From Gnetum montanum (lineage: Eukaryota > Streptophyta > Gnetopsida > Gnetales > Gnetaceae), in NCBI GenBank assembly GCA_015680685.1, contig MNCI01029492.1, positions 1,691,427-1,755,426 on the forward strand: a stretch of DNA of 64,000 nucleotides, given 5' to 3'. The translations under genes were made by a program, and so were the position numbers. The stretch's first letter is position 1. Each line of letters begins with the position of its first letter. Shown here one piece after another: positions 22,652 through 33,900 of the stretch. Under the pieces are notes generated by a model. It was not told the origin of the DNA, searched no databases, and saw only the letters and a program-made list of their open reading frames with translations.

Positions 22652-25189
22652 ATGTCTTCTTCACATAAGAGCACTTCACCGCCTAGGACTAACATAAGAG
22701 GCAGTCAGTGACATAATACATGTAACCAAGATCTGCCAGTTCCTCAACAGTTTCCTGTGGTATATACTCATCCTGATGAGTATGTACCCGATTTCACCTT
22801 TATTCTCCACCAAGATGAACAACTGCATTGGAGAGACTTGGAGGGTAACATAGTGTTGCCTCTAGACCGATTAGTTCCCAACATGCTCCTTCGTGCTCTC
22901 ACACGAATAGGCATGCCACTGTTATATGCACAGTACGTTGCATGTGATCATGACACAAGGGACTATCATCCCACAAAAGCACAACGTCAAAGGGACTTGC
23001 AACAGGAGAGATACCATACATCCTTGAAGGGTAAAAGGCCCCATAATGCTCTGCACATTTTGAGCTAAATTGAGGACGATGAACCTACTCTAATAGGCTC
23101 CCCACAAAACAATGTTCCTCCTCCTGAAAATGGTCAAGAGGTAGTGTATCAGAACCTCCACTCCACTATTCACAACCCTGGTTCTAATACCCACAAACAC
23201 AAAGTGTTCAAAGAAGGAACACAAACACACGATAAGGGCAAATGTTCTAATCATGATCACGATCAAGGCCAAGACCACCGAAGAGAAGGTAGAAAACACC
23301 ATCATGGCAATGGTTCTCCTTCTTGTTCACCTTCATCATCACCTTCACCCTCTCCTTCAGTGTCCAGATGTAGTCATAGGGAAACTAATCGTGAGGATAA
23401 GGGAAAACAAAGTGAAAAACATCGACGAGACAGTCGACAATGAGGATGAGGGAATTCTAAAGAATCAAGGCATAGAAGAAGGGAGAGTAGGGAACCGCGT
23501 AGACACCATAGACGCTATGAACGAGATGATCACGAAGAACCCCTACTCGCAACTAGAAGCATGCTAGATATAATGGAGGACGTAAGAGTTCCAACAAGGC
23601 ACCAAAAGGATAGTAGGATCAGGAGGCTAAACATGAACAACATCTCATGATTTGAAGGGGGATACAACGCTGATCCTCAAAATCATTTACAAGCATTCCA
23701 CAATGCATGTGCCTTGCAGAACATAGAAAACGAATGGCAAAAATTGAAGTTGTTCCCAAGGACACTAGTGAAAGAAGCTGAAAGCTGGTACCGGTCCTTA
23801 GAACTAGAATCCATTCAGAGGTGGAGTACAATGTTAGAAATGTTCAATGATAAGTACCAAATGTACTCCTGAGTATCTAACCTGCGGAAGCAAATCCAAG
23901 GATGGAAGCAAGGAAATCATGAACCCTTGGACGCTGCCATGGGCCACTATTATGCACTATTACATCGTTGCCCTAGCCATGGTTATTCACAGTGGGATCA
24001 ACTACGCCATCTCATGGATGAACTTAGGCATGAAATAAGAAGAACCCTTGGGACATATTCCAAAGGAAGGTTATTGGAGCTTAGGTCTCATCAAATTCAT
24101 AGATTGCTAGAGCAAGTAGCCAAAGAAGAAGGTGAGCTACGGAAGAGAGAAAGTGCAGAAGAATAAAATCGAGATCCTTCACTCCAAAAAAGGGGAGTGA
24201 GATTTTGTGAAGAGGAAGAAGAGTCACCACTAGAAGAGATGATGAATATGAAAACTTTTTCTCTCCAAAAGTTAACAACAAAAGTATCGACAAAGGTAGA
24301 TCAAATGTGGGACTCCCTAGATAGTAGGTTTGAAACTGTTCTTAAAATTGTAGAGGAGTCTAGGGAGCGAGGTAGTGACCACGACAAAAAGAAAAAGAAA
24401 GAAGTGAAAAATGCACGTAGTAAGGGTAAGGGTAAAATGGCCATCACAGAAGAGGTTGTGGATTCAGACACAGATAATGATGGTGGATGTGAGATATGCC
24501 AATATCACCATCCTAAGGGATGTTACCCAATGATCTCACATCTACAAGAGTCTGGGGTGTATGCACTCAACCCACAACTAAATAAACGGAAAACACCCCG
24601 ATGGTTACCTTATCCCTAAGGTAACCTAAGGTAGTTCCACCAACCTTCAACATATTATCCAAGTGGAACTCCACCACAACCCGTTGAGCAACATCAACAG
24701 TGGCAATACCCACAGTCATGGGGGATGCCACCACTAAGGCAACGATACCCCTACTGGCAACCTGACCCATATAGCTACTACGTGCAGCATCCAATCTCTC
24801 CACGTGACTCTGTTAGTCACGTTACACCACAACATCACTACCAATCTCATGAGTATTATAAAACTCCTTCTCCTAGGGAAGATAACCCACAAACATACCA
24901 TCCTTCAAATCCATCCGCAGCTCTCACACCAATAGCTCCGTTACCAGCCGCTCCAGCAATGCAAGGGGAACTCCCTACTCAACCACAACAACGCAATGCC
25001 ACAAGGGCTATAAATACTCAACCTGCTGTTGGTTCTAATAACTGTATGAAGAAAATACCTTTCTTTAAAGCCAACAGTCTAACCAAGCCCTTACAACCAC
25101 AAGCGGTTGAACCTCTAAACGCCTCCCCATCAAATAAGGTTTCAAAGCTCCCTTCGAACCAAACACTAAGCTCAACGCATACGGTTATG
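22652..25189 (+). pseudogene. gag of element 1
   Basis: From ATG 22652 (MSSSHKSTSPPR) one frame stays readable for about 850 codons, interrupted only by point stops. Parts in order: N-terminal region with HPDEYVPDFTFILHQDEQL; a Ser/Pro/Arg/His-rich basic stretch (23200-23520); the retrotransposon Gag core with FEGGYNADPQNHLQAF, WYRSLELESIQRW and FNDKYQMYS (23650-23880); a coiled-coil stretch (24060-24420); CEICQYHHPKGC (24490-24525), a cysteine/histidine motif unlike the CCHC knuckle; and a Pro/Gln-rich tail. Stops at FEGG-preceding TGA and YS-TGA are CGA-to-TGA changes, and others are TAG. Gag would form the particle. Confidence 0.8.
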
Positions 25190-25744
25190 TTAACACATGC
25201 CATAACTGATTGGATCAAGGTTGGCCACCTTCCCAAGAAATTCTCTGATCCTAGAAGCCCTCTAATCTATCTGGACTCAGGTTCTAGAGTTAACTTAATA
25301 ACACTAGAAATGTACAAAGCCTAGAACTTGCCTCCATTAAGGAAGAGCAATATTCGCCTAGAGTTGGCTGACCAATCCATCACTGTTCCCTTGGGACTAG
25401 TGGAGGACATCGTCACCACTGTGTGTGGCTGGTCGTACCCAACTGATTTCATAGTGATACAAGTAAATAACGGTAAAGGAAACTTCCCAATAATAATAGG
25501 AAAGGCATGGCTAAGTACTATAGATGCACGCCTAGGAATCCGTGATCTTTCCCTAGAAATATCTAAGGAGAACACTGTTGGAAAAATCGAAAAGAAGAAG
25601 GTTCTATGCATCACATATAGTGATACAAGGTGTAATTTCATGCAGAAATCATGGGTTGTGCAAAGTTTAGCACTACCGGCATGCAATTGGTATGCACAAG
25701 ACATCAATATACAAAAGTGCCTGTATGCAACAGCCACACAATAA
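25190..25744 (+). pseudogene. Aspartic protease of element 1, with a small deletion before the active site
   Basis: LDSGSRVNLITLEMY contains the active-site D-S-G, followed by PPLRKSNIRLELADQS, DFIVIQV and IIIGKAWLSTIDA, the usual protease strand order. It is in frame with gag. Compared with element 4, 36 bp (12 codons ending in ALL) just before DSG are missing, which removes the strand carrying the conserved hydrophobic residues before the catalytic aspartate. A TAG follows EMYKA. It would process Gag-Pol, but is very likely inactive. Confidence 0.75.
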
Positions 25745-25838
25745 GAAGACACCCAGTGGCTGATAACTGATCAAGAGAACAACTCACTAATGTGCATGGA
25801 ACTAACTGAGCGAATAACTTGTGCTTATATTGAAAGCA

Positions 25839-26690
25839 AAATTGAAGCAAGTAGTAAAAGAAGAAATAGAACAGCTTCTTAAGGTTGGGTTCATATACAC
25901 CGTTGCTGATAGCGAATGGGTTAGCCCTCTGATGATCATGCCTAAAAAGGGAGGCAAATGGAGGGTGTGCATAGATTTTAGGCTGCTAAACATGGCAACA
26001 TTTAAGAATCACTTTTCGTTGCCATTCGTTGACCAAGTCTTAGACACCATAGCAAGGCATCGCTATTATAGTTTTCTGGATGGCTATAGTGGATACAACA
26101 AAATATGGATAGCCCCAGAAGACCAAGCCAAGACAACGTTCACTAGTCCTTGGGGAACATTTGCATATAAACAAATGTCATTTGGCTTGTGAAATGCTCC
26201 TGCCACATTTCAACGCCTAGTTCTAAGCATATTCCAACAGCAGATAGGGAATGGAGTGGAAGTCTTTATGGATGACTTCTCCACCTATGGAACAAGGTTT
26301 GATCAAACCTTGGACCAATTAGAGCAAGTACTGAAAAGATGCGTAGAAACCAATTTAATTCTCAACTAGCAAAAAAGCTATTTAATGGTCCAAGAAGACG
26401 TAGTACTTGGGCATAAGGTTTTGCATTCAAGAATAGAGGTAGATCTAGATAAAGTTAGGATCATCCAAGGAATCACCCGTCAACTGAAAACTGTCAAAGA
26501 CATTCAGTCATTCCTTGGACACACTGGCTACTATAGGAGATTCATTGAGAACTTCTCCAAGGTTGCCAAACCATTGGTAGAGCTAACAAAGAAGGACGTA
26601 TCATTTGGGTGGACCAGGGAATGTGAACGAGCATTCCAAACTCTGAAACAAAAGCTTGTAGAAACTCTCATTCTACAAGCTCTTGACTAG
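25839..26690 (+). pseudogene. Reverse transcriptase of element 1
   Basis: Blocks in order: VKEEIEQLLKVGFI, WVSPLMIMPKKGGKWRVCID, SLPFVDQVLDTIARHRYYSF, LDGYSGYNKIWIAPEDQAKT, FGL-stop-NAPATFQRLV (CGA to TGA), and VEVFMDDFSTYG with the catalytic DD intact at 26265-26276. The thumb/connection block has VKDIQSFLGHTGYYRRFIE. About 350 bp between protease and RT, present in element 4, are deleted here, and the frame shifts by one. Other stops lie at 26367 (TAG) and 26688 (TAG). Confidence 0.85.
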
Positions 26691-27060
26691 TCCAGGATGT
26701 TCCACATAATGACTAACAAGTCCAATTATGCCTTATAAGCCATACTTACATAGGTAGATGACCAAAAATTTCCTTACTACATCCACTATGCAAGTAGAAG
26801 TATCGTCGGTGCACAAATTAACTACACAACTACAAAGAAAGAACTAATGGCTGTAGTGTTTGCACTGGATAAGTTTAGGCACTATGTGTTAGGTTACAAA
26901 GTGTTCATCCATATGGATCATAGTGTAATCTAGTTCCTCATGAACAAGCCAACAGTTAGCCCTCGTATTATACGATGGCTGGTAATCCTACAGGAGTTCG
27001 ATCTAATCATGATCAATCAAAAAGGCACCGAGAATGTAGTTGCAGATCATTTATCTCGGT
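26691..27060 (+). pseudogene. RNase H of element 1
   Basis: Blocks FHIMTNKSNYAL, PYYIHYASRSIVGAQINYTTTKKELMAVVFALDKFRHYV, KVFIHMDHSV and GTENVVADHLSRL are the standard gypsy RNase H order. The first catalytic aspartate is asparagine (MTN at 26712-26717; elements 2 and 4 have MTD), so it should be inactive. Three stops are present, at CAG- or TGG-type positions. Confidence 0.8.
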
Positions 27061-27180
27061 TGCACTGGGACAGCAAAGAGGATGAATATATAATGTCTGA
27101 TCATTTTCCTAATGAAGCCCTCTTTGGAAACTGGTATAGTAGCATTCTCACCTATCTCCTTACTCAAAAAACACCACAGG

Positions 27181-28353
27181 AGCTAGACTTTAGGAAGAAA
27201 CAATAGTTTCTTCACAGAGCCAAGTACTTCATGGAGATCAATGGACAACTTTACAAAGTGTCCTGATGGCTTGGTTCGATGGTGCATGCTCGAGGTAGAC
27301 CAAGTGAGAGTTCTCCAAGACACTCATGAGGGCCCTTGTGTGAGTCACTATGTAGGGAGAAGAACGGCTATTAAGATCTTGCTTGCAGGATATTACTGGC
27401 CAACATTATTTCGGCATGCCCATCAATTTGTCTAATCTTGTGATCGCTGCCAATTTGATGGGGGAATGATTGCTATAATGGAGGGTCCGTAACAATGGAT
27501 TCAACCTTTAGAACCCTTCGACATTTGGGGAATAGGCTTTATGGGGCCCATTACACCAATGTCCAATGGAAAATCTTACATTGTAGTTGCCGTAGACTAT
27601 CTTATGAAATGGGCTAAAGCAGCTGCTGTAACAGACTACACATCATCTACAGCTGCATGATTTGTGCAACAACAAATCGTAAATAGGTTTGGTGTGCCAC
27701 GTGCGCTTATTTCAGATAATGGAACACACTTCATAGGTGTAAATTTTCGAAAGCTAATGCAACGCTTAGGGGTTGAACATAAATTGACTACATTTTATCA
27801 CCCCCAAGCTAATGGACAAGCTGAGGTCACCAACAGGGAAATCACTAAAATATTAACTAGGACAATTAGCAAGTATAGGTGAGACTAGAGCACTAAACTA
27901 AATGATGCTCTTTGGGTATACTGCTCCACCTGGAAACTCCCTATAGCCTACTCTCCCTATTAGTTAGTGTATAGAAAGCTTCCAATGCTTCCAATTCAAA
28001 CCGAGCTCCGTACACTATCCATGGCTTGTGACCTCCACCTCAATCTTGATCTAGCACAAAAACAAAGGTTGGCAACTTTAAACGTGCTAGACAAAAACTG
28101 ATTAGCTGCCCTATCATCAAATGAGTTGCACAAGGCATATAACAAGCAATGTCATGACTTGAAGATTCAAAAGATTAAATATCAACCAGGAGATAAGATT
28201 CTCTATTGGAATCCCACACATGTGCCACAACGCACAAAATTTCAAACACTGTGGGAAGGACCTTACATTATTCATACAACCTTTCCTTTAGGGGCCATGA
28301 CCATTTACAAACCTAAGAGCCCTGATAAGAAATTATTAGTCAATGTGCAATAG
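27181..28353 (+). pseudogene. Integrase of element 1
   Basis: The zinc motif is complete: H at 27325, H at 27346 (H-x6-H), then C at 27439 and C at 27448 (C-x2-C). The core has D at 27595 ([11 protein letters not shown]), D at 27715 (ISDNGTHF) and E at 27823 (GQAEVTN), with D and E separated by 35 residues. The C-terminal part has LHKAYNKQCHDLKIQ, DKILYW, TKFQTLWEGPYII. It is in a different frame from RT/RNase H (shift near 27255). Stops lie at 27433, 27490, 27658, 27880 and 27886. The DDE residues survive although the frame does not. Confidence 0.85.
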
Positions 28354-30385
28354 ACAAAACCTTTCCATGAATTTAGAACGGCCAGTGCACATAATACCTC
28401 TGAGAAGGAACAACCCTGCTCATTATTTCGGATCTCCTCCTTCCAACTCAGTCATGGGGGAGACGGCCACCTCTGTTGATCATTTGAGGCCCTCAGTTCC
28501 TTTTTAAGTTTTTTTTTACACATTTTTATTTTACAAATTTCTTTAACTTTTCTTGTTTTTGTTTTGCAACATCGTTGATATCTTTTCATTTCTTTGTGTG
28601 ATTGTTTGTTTTTGTTTTTTTTTTTTGTTCTTATTTTGTCTTTGTTTGTTGTTTTTGTTTTGTTAGATTCATCACCTAATAAGTGCTCTTGATGGTGGTA
28701 TGAACTATATTCTATTGATTGCTAATGTTTGGTTTTACCTTTGAGTTATAATGTTGATACTAAGGTATGGTTCTTTTGACATAATAGGCAATGAGTTCAT
28801 GTCATCCATGCATCCATGAATTTATATGGTCTCTCTTGTCTTGGAACTGTACAGTCCCTTTCTTTAATAATAAAACTATTAACAAATTGGTGACTGGACA
28901 TTTCTCAAACTAAGGAAGGACTCAAGGACTGAAAAGGGTGTGACTTCAAGGGGATTTGATGCATTTGTGCTAGCTATTCTCTTGGTTGGTTGGATGTTTT
29001 TCTTCTTGAGTTTTCCTTACCATTCCGACATTGCTCCATTATTCGGAAGTTGAGCCAATAAAAATAAGTCTTTGCATGGTGTGGTTCTCACACAAAAACA
29101 CAGTGAGAATTCAAAGCACACCCCTTAGAAAAAATAATTATTTCAGCTACAAGCACTAGTTATGGAACTAAACACATGTGTTTCATCTAACTAAGGCCCT
29201 CTCTCGCTTCCTACTTTTCCCTTTCTCATTTTCCTAGAATGGTGGTGACTCTTTGGTGGAGGCATTCTTGTTACTTCAAGTGGATGGATTGGCTGAGTGT
29301 ATTAATGTGAATTCATTGTAAGTAAATTGTTTGAGGCTGGATTTGGAATGGGAACTACTCAGTCACATTAACCATACATACACAAGGGGCTGTACACCAC
29401 CTTGTTCTTGGGACTCCATTCCATTCTCTTCTCTTCTCCCCATCATTCTTTCTCCACTTTCCACCTCATTGTTGGTTGTATCAGTAGTCTATATTTTGGT
29501 TGATGCATTGTTTTCTTTTTTGGTAAATTCTTCTGGTTAAGACTTTAACTCTTGCTTCCGAATGACATTTCTAGAGCCTACGGACTCTTTGAATGTGGGA
29601 TTGTCAGGGCAGCAAGGGCATGAGCCTACTTTGGGGAGGACCCATTGGCATTCCTATTTGGTGCACCAGTTAACTTCTTTCCCTTAAACATTGCTGCAAT
29701 CAACATTTTTTTTGTTCATTCCCATCTCTCACATCCATTTTATCAGCATTGCCATTGTTTCTTTTTCTCCATATTTCTTATTCATTATATTTTTTCATTC
29801 TATTGCTACCAGAGAATTGCTCTTAATCATGGGGGCCCTAGTCCAATTTTTTCAATTTTCCTAACCCCTACACCTTGGGTAGTCACTAGTGTTATATCTC
29901 TAGAATCTGTATTAGCCATATCACAACTTAGCCAATGGACCTTACACCAAGACAAGGTATCAACTGCATTGTGATTTACTTATCCTTGCTCATATGTGAC
30001 TGTGTTGTGTGTGCATATGGCAATCATACAGCAATGGACTGGATTTGGAGAACACACACAAGATGGACTGGTGCTGAAACAATTGTGCAAAGAAAAAGAC
30101 TGATGGCGTGGTTATAGATGGACAATGGAAGGTGCAATCCTAGCATCAGCAGCACCATGTCTTCTTCTTTTCTCTCTCTCTCTTCTCTCTCAACTACCAA
30201 ATAAGGCTGGATGTCAGTTGTGTATAGTGTTCATTCTTGTAGTCATGAACACTAATATTGTCATGTATTGTAATGATTGATCCGTTCACACGTCATCCCA
30301 TTCACCATTAGTTGTCATTCAAGTCAATAATCCCATACCTTTCAAATATTTTCTAAGGAACTCGAGGACGAGTTTTCATTTAGTC
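28354..30385 (+). other. Element 1 post-pol non-coding region
   Basis: About 2 kb without a coding frame. It contains T-rich runs (28506-28675), a block near 29610-29650 (cctactttggggaggaccca) shared with element 4 (49068) and B (2817), a CT microsatellite at 30170-30195, and the final 'ctcgaggacgagttttcattt' shared by all family members. The block 'acatttgaggccctcagttcc' region near 28480 has no counterpart I recognise. The 3' frame of A/B/2/3 is missing between the non-coding block and the polypurine tract. Confidence 0.7.
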
Positions 30386-30394
30386 ATGGGGGTA
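30384..30394 (+). other. Polypurine tract of element 1
   Basis: tcatgggggta directly precedes the 3' LTR. The same 'atgggggta' precedes the LTRs of A, B and 2 (there as ttgggggta), and 'atggaggta' precedes that of element 4. Confidence 0.75.
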
Positions 30395-31182
30395 TGATGA
30401 GCCACAATATCACGTACGCGATATCGCATCAGCCACGCGATATTGCATTCTTTCTCATCTTCTATAACTAAGAGGCGGCACCCTTGTTTCCAAATAGTTA
30501 GACTTAGACCCTTAGCCAAATTCTTGTAGTTTTGTTATTCCAGAGTTAGAATTATTTTTGTGTGCCCACAGTAGGAGTCATAGAGTGAACAAATCTTTAT
30601 TGGAGCAATTTGTACCTAAGCATAATTTTGTGTACGAAAATAAAGATGAACTTTATGATAAACCTTGTAGCATACAGATTAAGCTAATTAGTAATTAATG
30701 ATTGTTTAATGATTTCCTAGTTAATACCTTTCTTAACCTTCAACCCCTTTAGTTAAATACACTCAGTACGACTGCTTCGAGCATGCTTGTAGCGTTGGGT
30801 AACCCAGTAACGATTAGCATTTGGTAATCCCAGTAGCGTTGTATTGATTCAAGATGTGTATGGCAAGTGGGAATTAATACTGGTGTTATGAACATTTAGA
30901 ACTAGTTAATGAATAGTTAATGTAAGTTAGTCACTTAGTTCTCTCTCCCTTTCCTTTATTAGCAGAAGACATAAAAAGACAAAAAGCTATAAAAATCATA
31001 TACCTCAAGCTTACTTAACCATAAAACTGTGACAATACAAGTAAGTTTGGGAAGACAGCGATTGATTAACCCTGAGTGTTCCATTAAGGCACGTAAGCAC
31101 TTAGTCCTTGGAGTTCGACCAGATCGCATGTGAAATGCTTGTATTCGTATGGTTGAGTGTAGGGGTACCTCACCACTCATCA
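30395..31182 (+). repeat. 3' LTR of element 1
   Basis: TGATGAG to TCATCA, 788 bp, co-linear with 21716-22507. It has about four bases fewer in U5 and scattered substitutions, mostly transitions. The TATA box is changed to TATAACT. Confidence 0.92.
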
Positions 31183-31187
31183 GTATA

Positions 31188-31335
31188 AAAAGATGTAAAA
31201 TAAACAAAGTGTAAAACAAAAATGTGTAAAAAAAATAGAAAAAATAAGGAGCTAGGTAAATGGTTAGCACAAATGGCCATCTCCCCCATAACTAAGTTGG
31301 AAGGAGGAGATTCAAAAGATTGAGCAAGGTTGTCC
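31188..31335 (-). other. Element 2 post-pol non-coding region, right part
   Basis: Continues the element 2 sequence interrupted at 21715. Read on the minus strand it contains 'ctcctccttccaacttagtt' and 'atgggggagatggcc', matching 28429-28460 of element 1 just after integrase. No coding frame. Confidence 0.7.
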
Positions 31336-32565
31336 ATCCAATGAGGTATTCGTTACACTAGCTTGCTTGGGCTCATGAGAAGGTTTTATTTGTTGAATTT
31401 TAACCAATTGTTTCTTATTTGGGCTTTCAGGTTTGTAGATTATCATGGCCCCAAAATGAAAGGTTTCATTAATTTGATAAGGTTCCTCCCATAATTTTTA
31501 AAATTTAGTTCATTGTGGAACATGTGTGGGGTTCTAGTAGAGGACCTTATCTCCTAATTGAAATTTGACTTTCCTTATTCTTAGGTCATGTTGTTGCTTA
31601 CTAAATGCCTTGTGCACTTCATTTAAGGATAGGGCCACTAATTGATTTTCATCTAGAGCTTTAAGATTGATCAATCATTTTCTTTGTGCTAGACTCAGGT
31701 TAAGATCTAGGTCACAAGTTGTTGAAAGTGTATGAAGCTCAGATTGAATAGGAAGTGTTGGTAGTTTTCCATACACCAACTCATAGGGAGAGTAGCCTAT
31801 AGGGAGTTTAAATGTTGAGCAATAGACCCAAAGGGCATCGTTGAGTTTTGTGCTCTAGTCTCTTCTATATTTGATAATAGTTCTCATTAAGATCTTTGTA
31901 ATCTCCCTATTAGTAACCTCTACTTGACCATTGGCTTTGGGGTGGTAAGGTATTGTTAAATTATGTTCAACCCCCAAGTGTTGCATGAGCTTCAGAAAAG
32001 TGGTGCCTATGAAATGGGTTCCATTGTTAGAAATCAGTGCACATGGCATCCAAAACTTGTTTACAATGTGCTATTAAAAAAACCAAGCAATAGTGAATGA
32101 TGTATAGTCGACAACGGCTACTACTACTGCCCATTTAGTACATTAGTCAACAACGATCATAATGTATGCCTTTCAATTGGACATGGGTGTGATGGAACCC
32201 ATTAAGTCTATGCCCCATATGTTGAAGGGTTACAAAGGTTGGATCCACTATTAAGGTTCCTCAATTCACGTAATCATCCCACCATCTGGTTGATAGTGTT
32301 CACAAGATTGAACAAATTCGTGGCCATCCCTAAAGATTGTTAGCCAATAGTACCCTACCATCAAGATTTTAATGGCCATGCATCTCCCTCCATAGTGGCC
32401 TCCACAAGGGCCCTCATGAGCATCTTAGAGAATGCGCAGTTGATCAATATCAAGGACACACTAACAAACCAAGCCATCAACACACACTTTGTAAAGGTGT
32501 CCATTAATTTTCATGAAGCACTTAGCTTGATAAAGAAACTATTATTTTCTCCTATGATCCAAATC
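31336..32565 (-). pseudogene. Integrase of element 2
   Basis: On the minus strand: zinc region with HEGPCGGHYGG (near 32415-32385), core with ISNNGTHFIGTTF (32030) and YHPKANGQVEVTNREITKI (31945). The C-terminal part runs to about 31336 with an SPNKKQLVKI-like end. The second catalytic D is N in SNNG, so the active site is broken. Only about 65 codons are open without a stop (32049-31855). Confidence 0.75.
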
Positions 32566-33900
32566 TTATGGCATCTCTTGAGTGAAAAGATAATTGAGGA
32601 TGCCATCATACCATTTTGGTTCTGTAGGTACTTGGTCACTAATTGCTCCACCAAGGAGGAGTTTGTCAAGAAATTGATTAGAGAGTGGGCTCTCCTTCTC
32701 TTTGTTATCCCATCTTAACCAAGGAAGATGATTAGTAATCATGTTCTTAGTCCCTTTTCGATCTACCATTGTAAGATCAAATTCCTACAAGATCATCAGC
32801 CACCATATGACATAAGGACTCACCGTTGGCTTGTTCATCAAGAAGCAAATGGCACTGTGGTCAATGTGCACAAGCACTTTGTACCCAAGCACATAATGAA
32901 TGAACTTAGCCAAAGCATACACCATTACCATTATTTCTTTCTCTGTTGTGATGTAATTAAGCTATGCATCCACAATGCTTCAGCTAGCACAATGGATGTA
33001 ATATAGATGTTTCTGATCATCCAATTATGTCAGCATGGCTTCCAAGGCATAATTTGATGCATCCGTCATGATATGAAATGATTTGGACTAGTCTACTGCT
33101 CGTAGAATTGGATTTTCTATGAGTTTCTCCTTTAGTTGTTAGAATGCCTTTTCACATTCCTTGGTCCAAACAAATGGAGCATCTTTTTTTTTGTTAGCTT
33201 GACCAAAAATTTTGTGATTTTAGTGAAATTCTCTATGAATCACTAGTAGTAGCTAGTGTGTCTAAGGAATGACCGAACATCTTTAACTATTTTCGATTAA
33301 TGAGTTATTCCTTAGATGACCCTTATCTTTTCAGGGTCTACCTTAATCCCTACTTGTAAGATTTTGTGCCCCAAGACTATGCCCTCTTAGACCATTAGAT
33401 GGCTCTTTTGCCAATTAAGCTATAGGTTTTTCTTCACGCATCTTTTTAATACTTACTCAAGGTGGTCCAAGGCTTACTTGAATGTACTACCATAAGTGGA
33501 AAAGCCATCCATGAAGACCTCCACCATGCTACTAGTTTATTGCTGAAAGATGTTCAAGACCAGGCGTTGGAATGTGGTAGGAACATTACACATAAGGACT
33601 TGTGAATGTAGTTTTGGCTTGATCCTTTGGTGCAATCTGAATTTGGTTATAGCCACTATAACCATCCAGAAAGCTATAAGATCGACAAATGACAATAGAA
33701 AATGATCTTTGAATCTTGCCATGTTCAATAACTGAAATCAATACAAACCTATCACTTGTCATCTTTCTTTGGCACAATCACAAGTGGGCTAACTCACTCA
33801 CTATATACAATAGGATAGATGAACCCAACCTTGAGGAGTTATTCTATTTTCTCCTTAGTGATTTTCTTTAATTTGGGATTCAATAGTTGTTGTGGCTACT
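32566..33900 (-). pseudogene. Reverse transcriptase and RNase H of element 2
   Basis: RT blocks on the minus strand: FSIVICRSYSFLDGYSGYNQIQIAPKDQAKTTF (33690-33600), NVPTTFQRLVL, and VEVFMDGF near 33500-33520, where the second D of the catalytic FMDD has become G. RNase H has MTDASNYA near 33065 with its aspartate intact, and ends GTKNMITNHLPWLRWDNKE (32750). It is interrupted by many stops and cannot be active. Confidence 0.75.

Larger units (their letters stand above)
21716..31182 (+). mobile_element. Athila-like element 1, full length with both LTRs
   Basis: Perfect target duplications GTATA (21711-21715, 31183-31187), 5' LTR 21716-22507, tRNA-Asp-type primer site, gag, protease, RT, RNase H, integrase, 2.0 kb of non-coding sequence, polypurine tract, 3' LTR 30395-31182; 9467 bp in all. 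Its LTRs are visibly the most alike of any pair here, so it is the youngest datable insertion. It lacks the 3' reading frame found in A, B, 2 and 3. It is not autonomous: stops, two frame shifts, a deletion between protease and RT, and a changed RNase H aspartate are visible. Confidence 0.9.

Noticed and set aside
23090-23305. Minus-strand frame opposite gag of element 1
   Set aside because: Shadow of the Ser/Pro/His-rich gag segment on the other strand; no start context or homology.
25321-25752. 143-codon minus-strand frame opposite the protease of element 1
   Set aside because: Mirror of the well-supported protease frame; the plus strand carries the DSG motif and family blocks.
29331-30117. 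Three short plus-strand frames after integrase of element 1 as a small env-like gene
   Set aside because: Frames are short, unrelated in sequence to the frame in A/B/2/3, not conserved in element 4, and low-complexity (Ser/Phe/Leu-rich).
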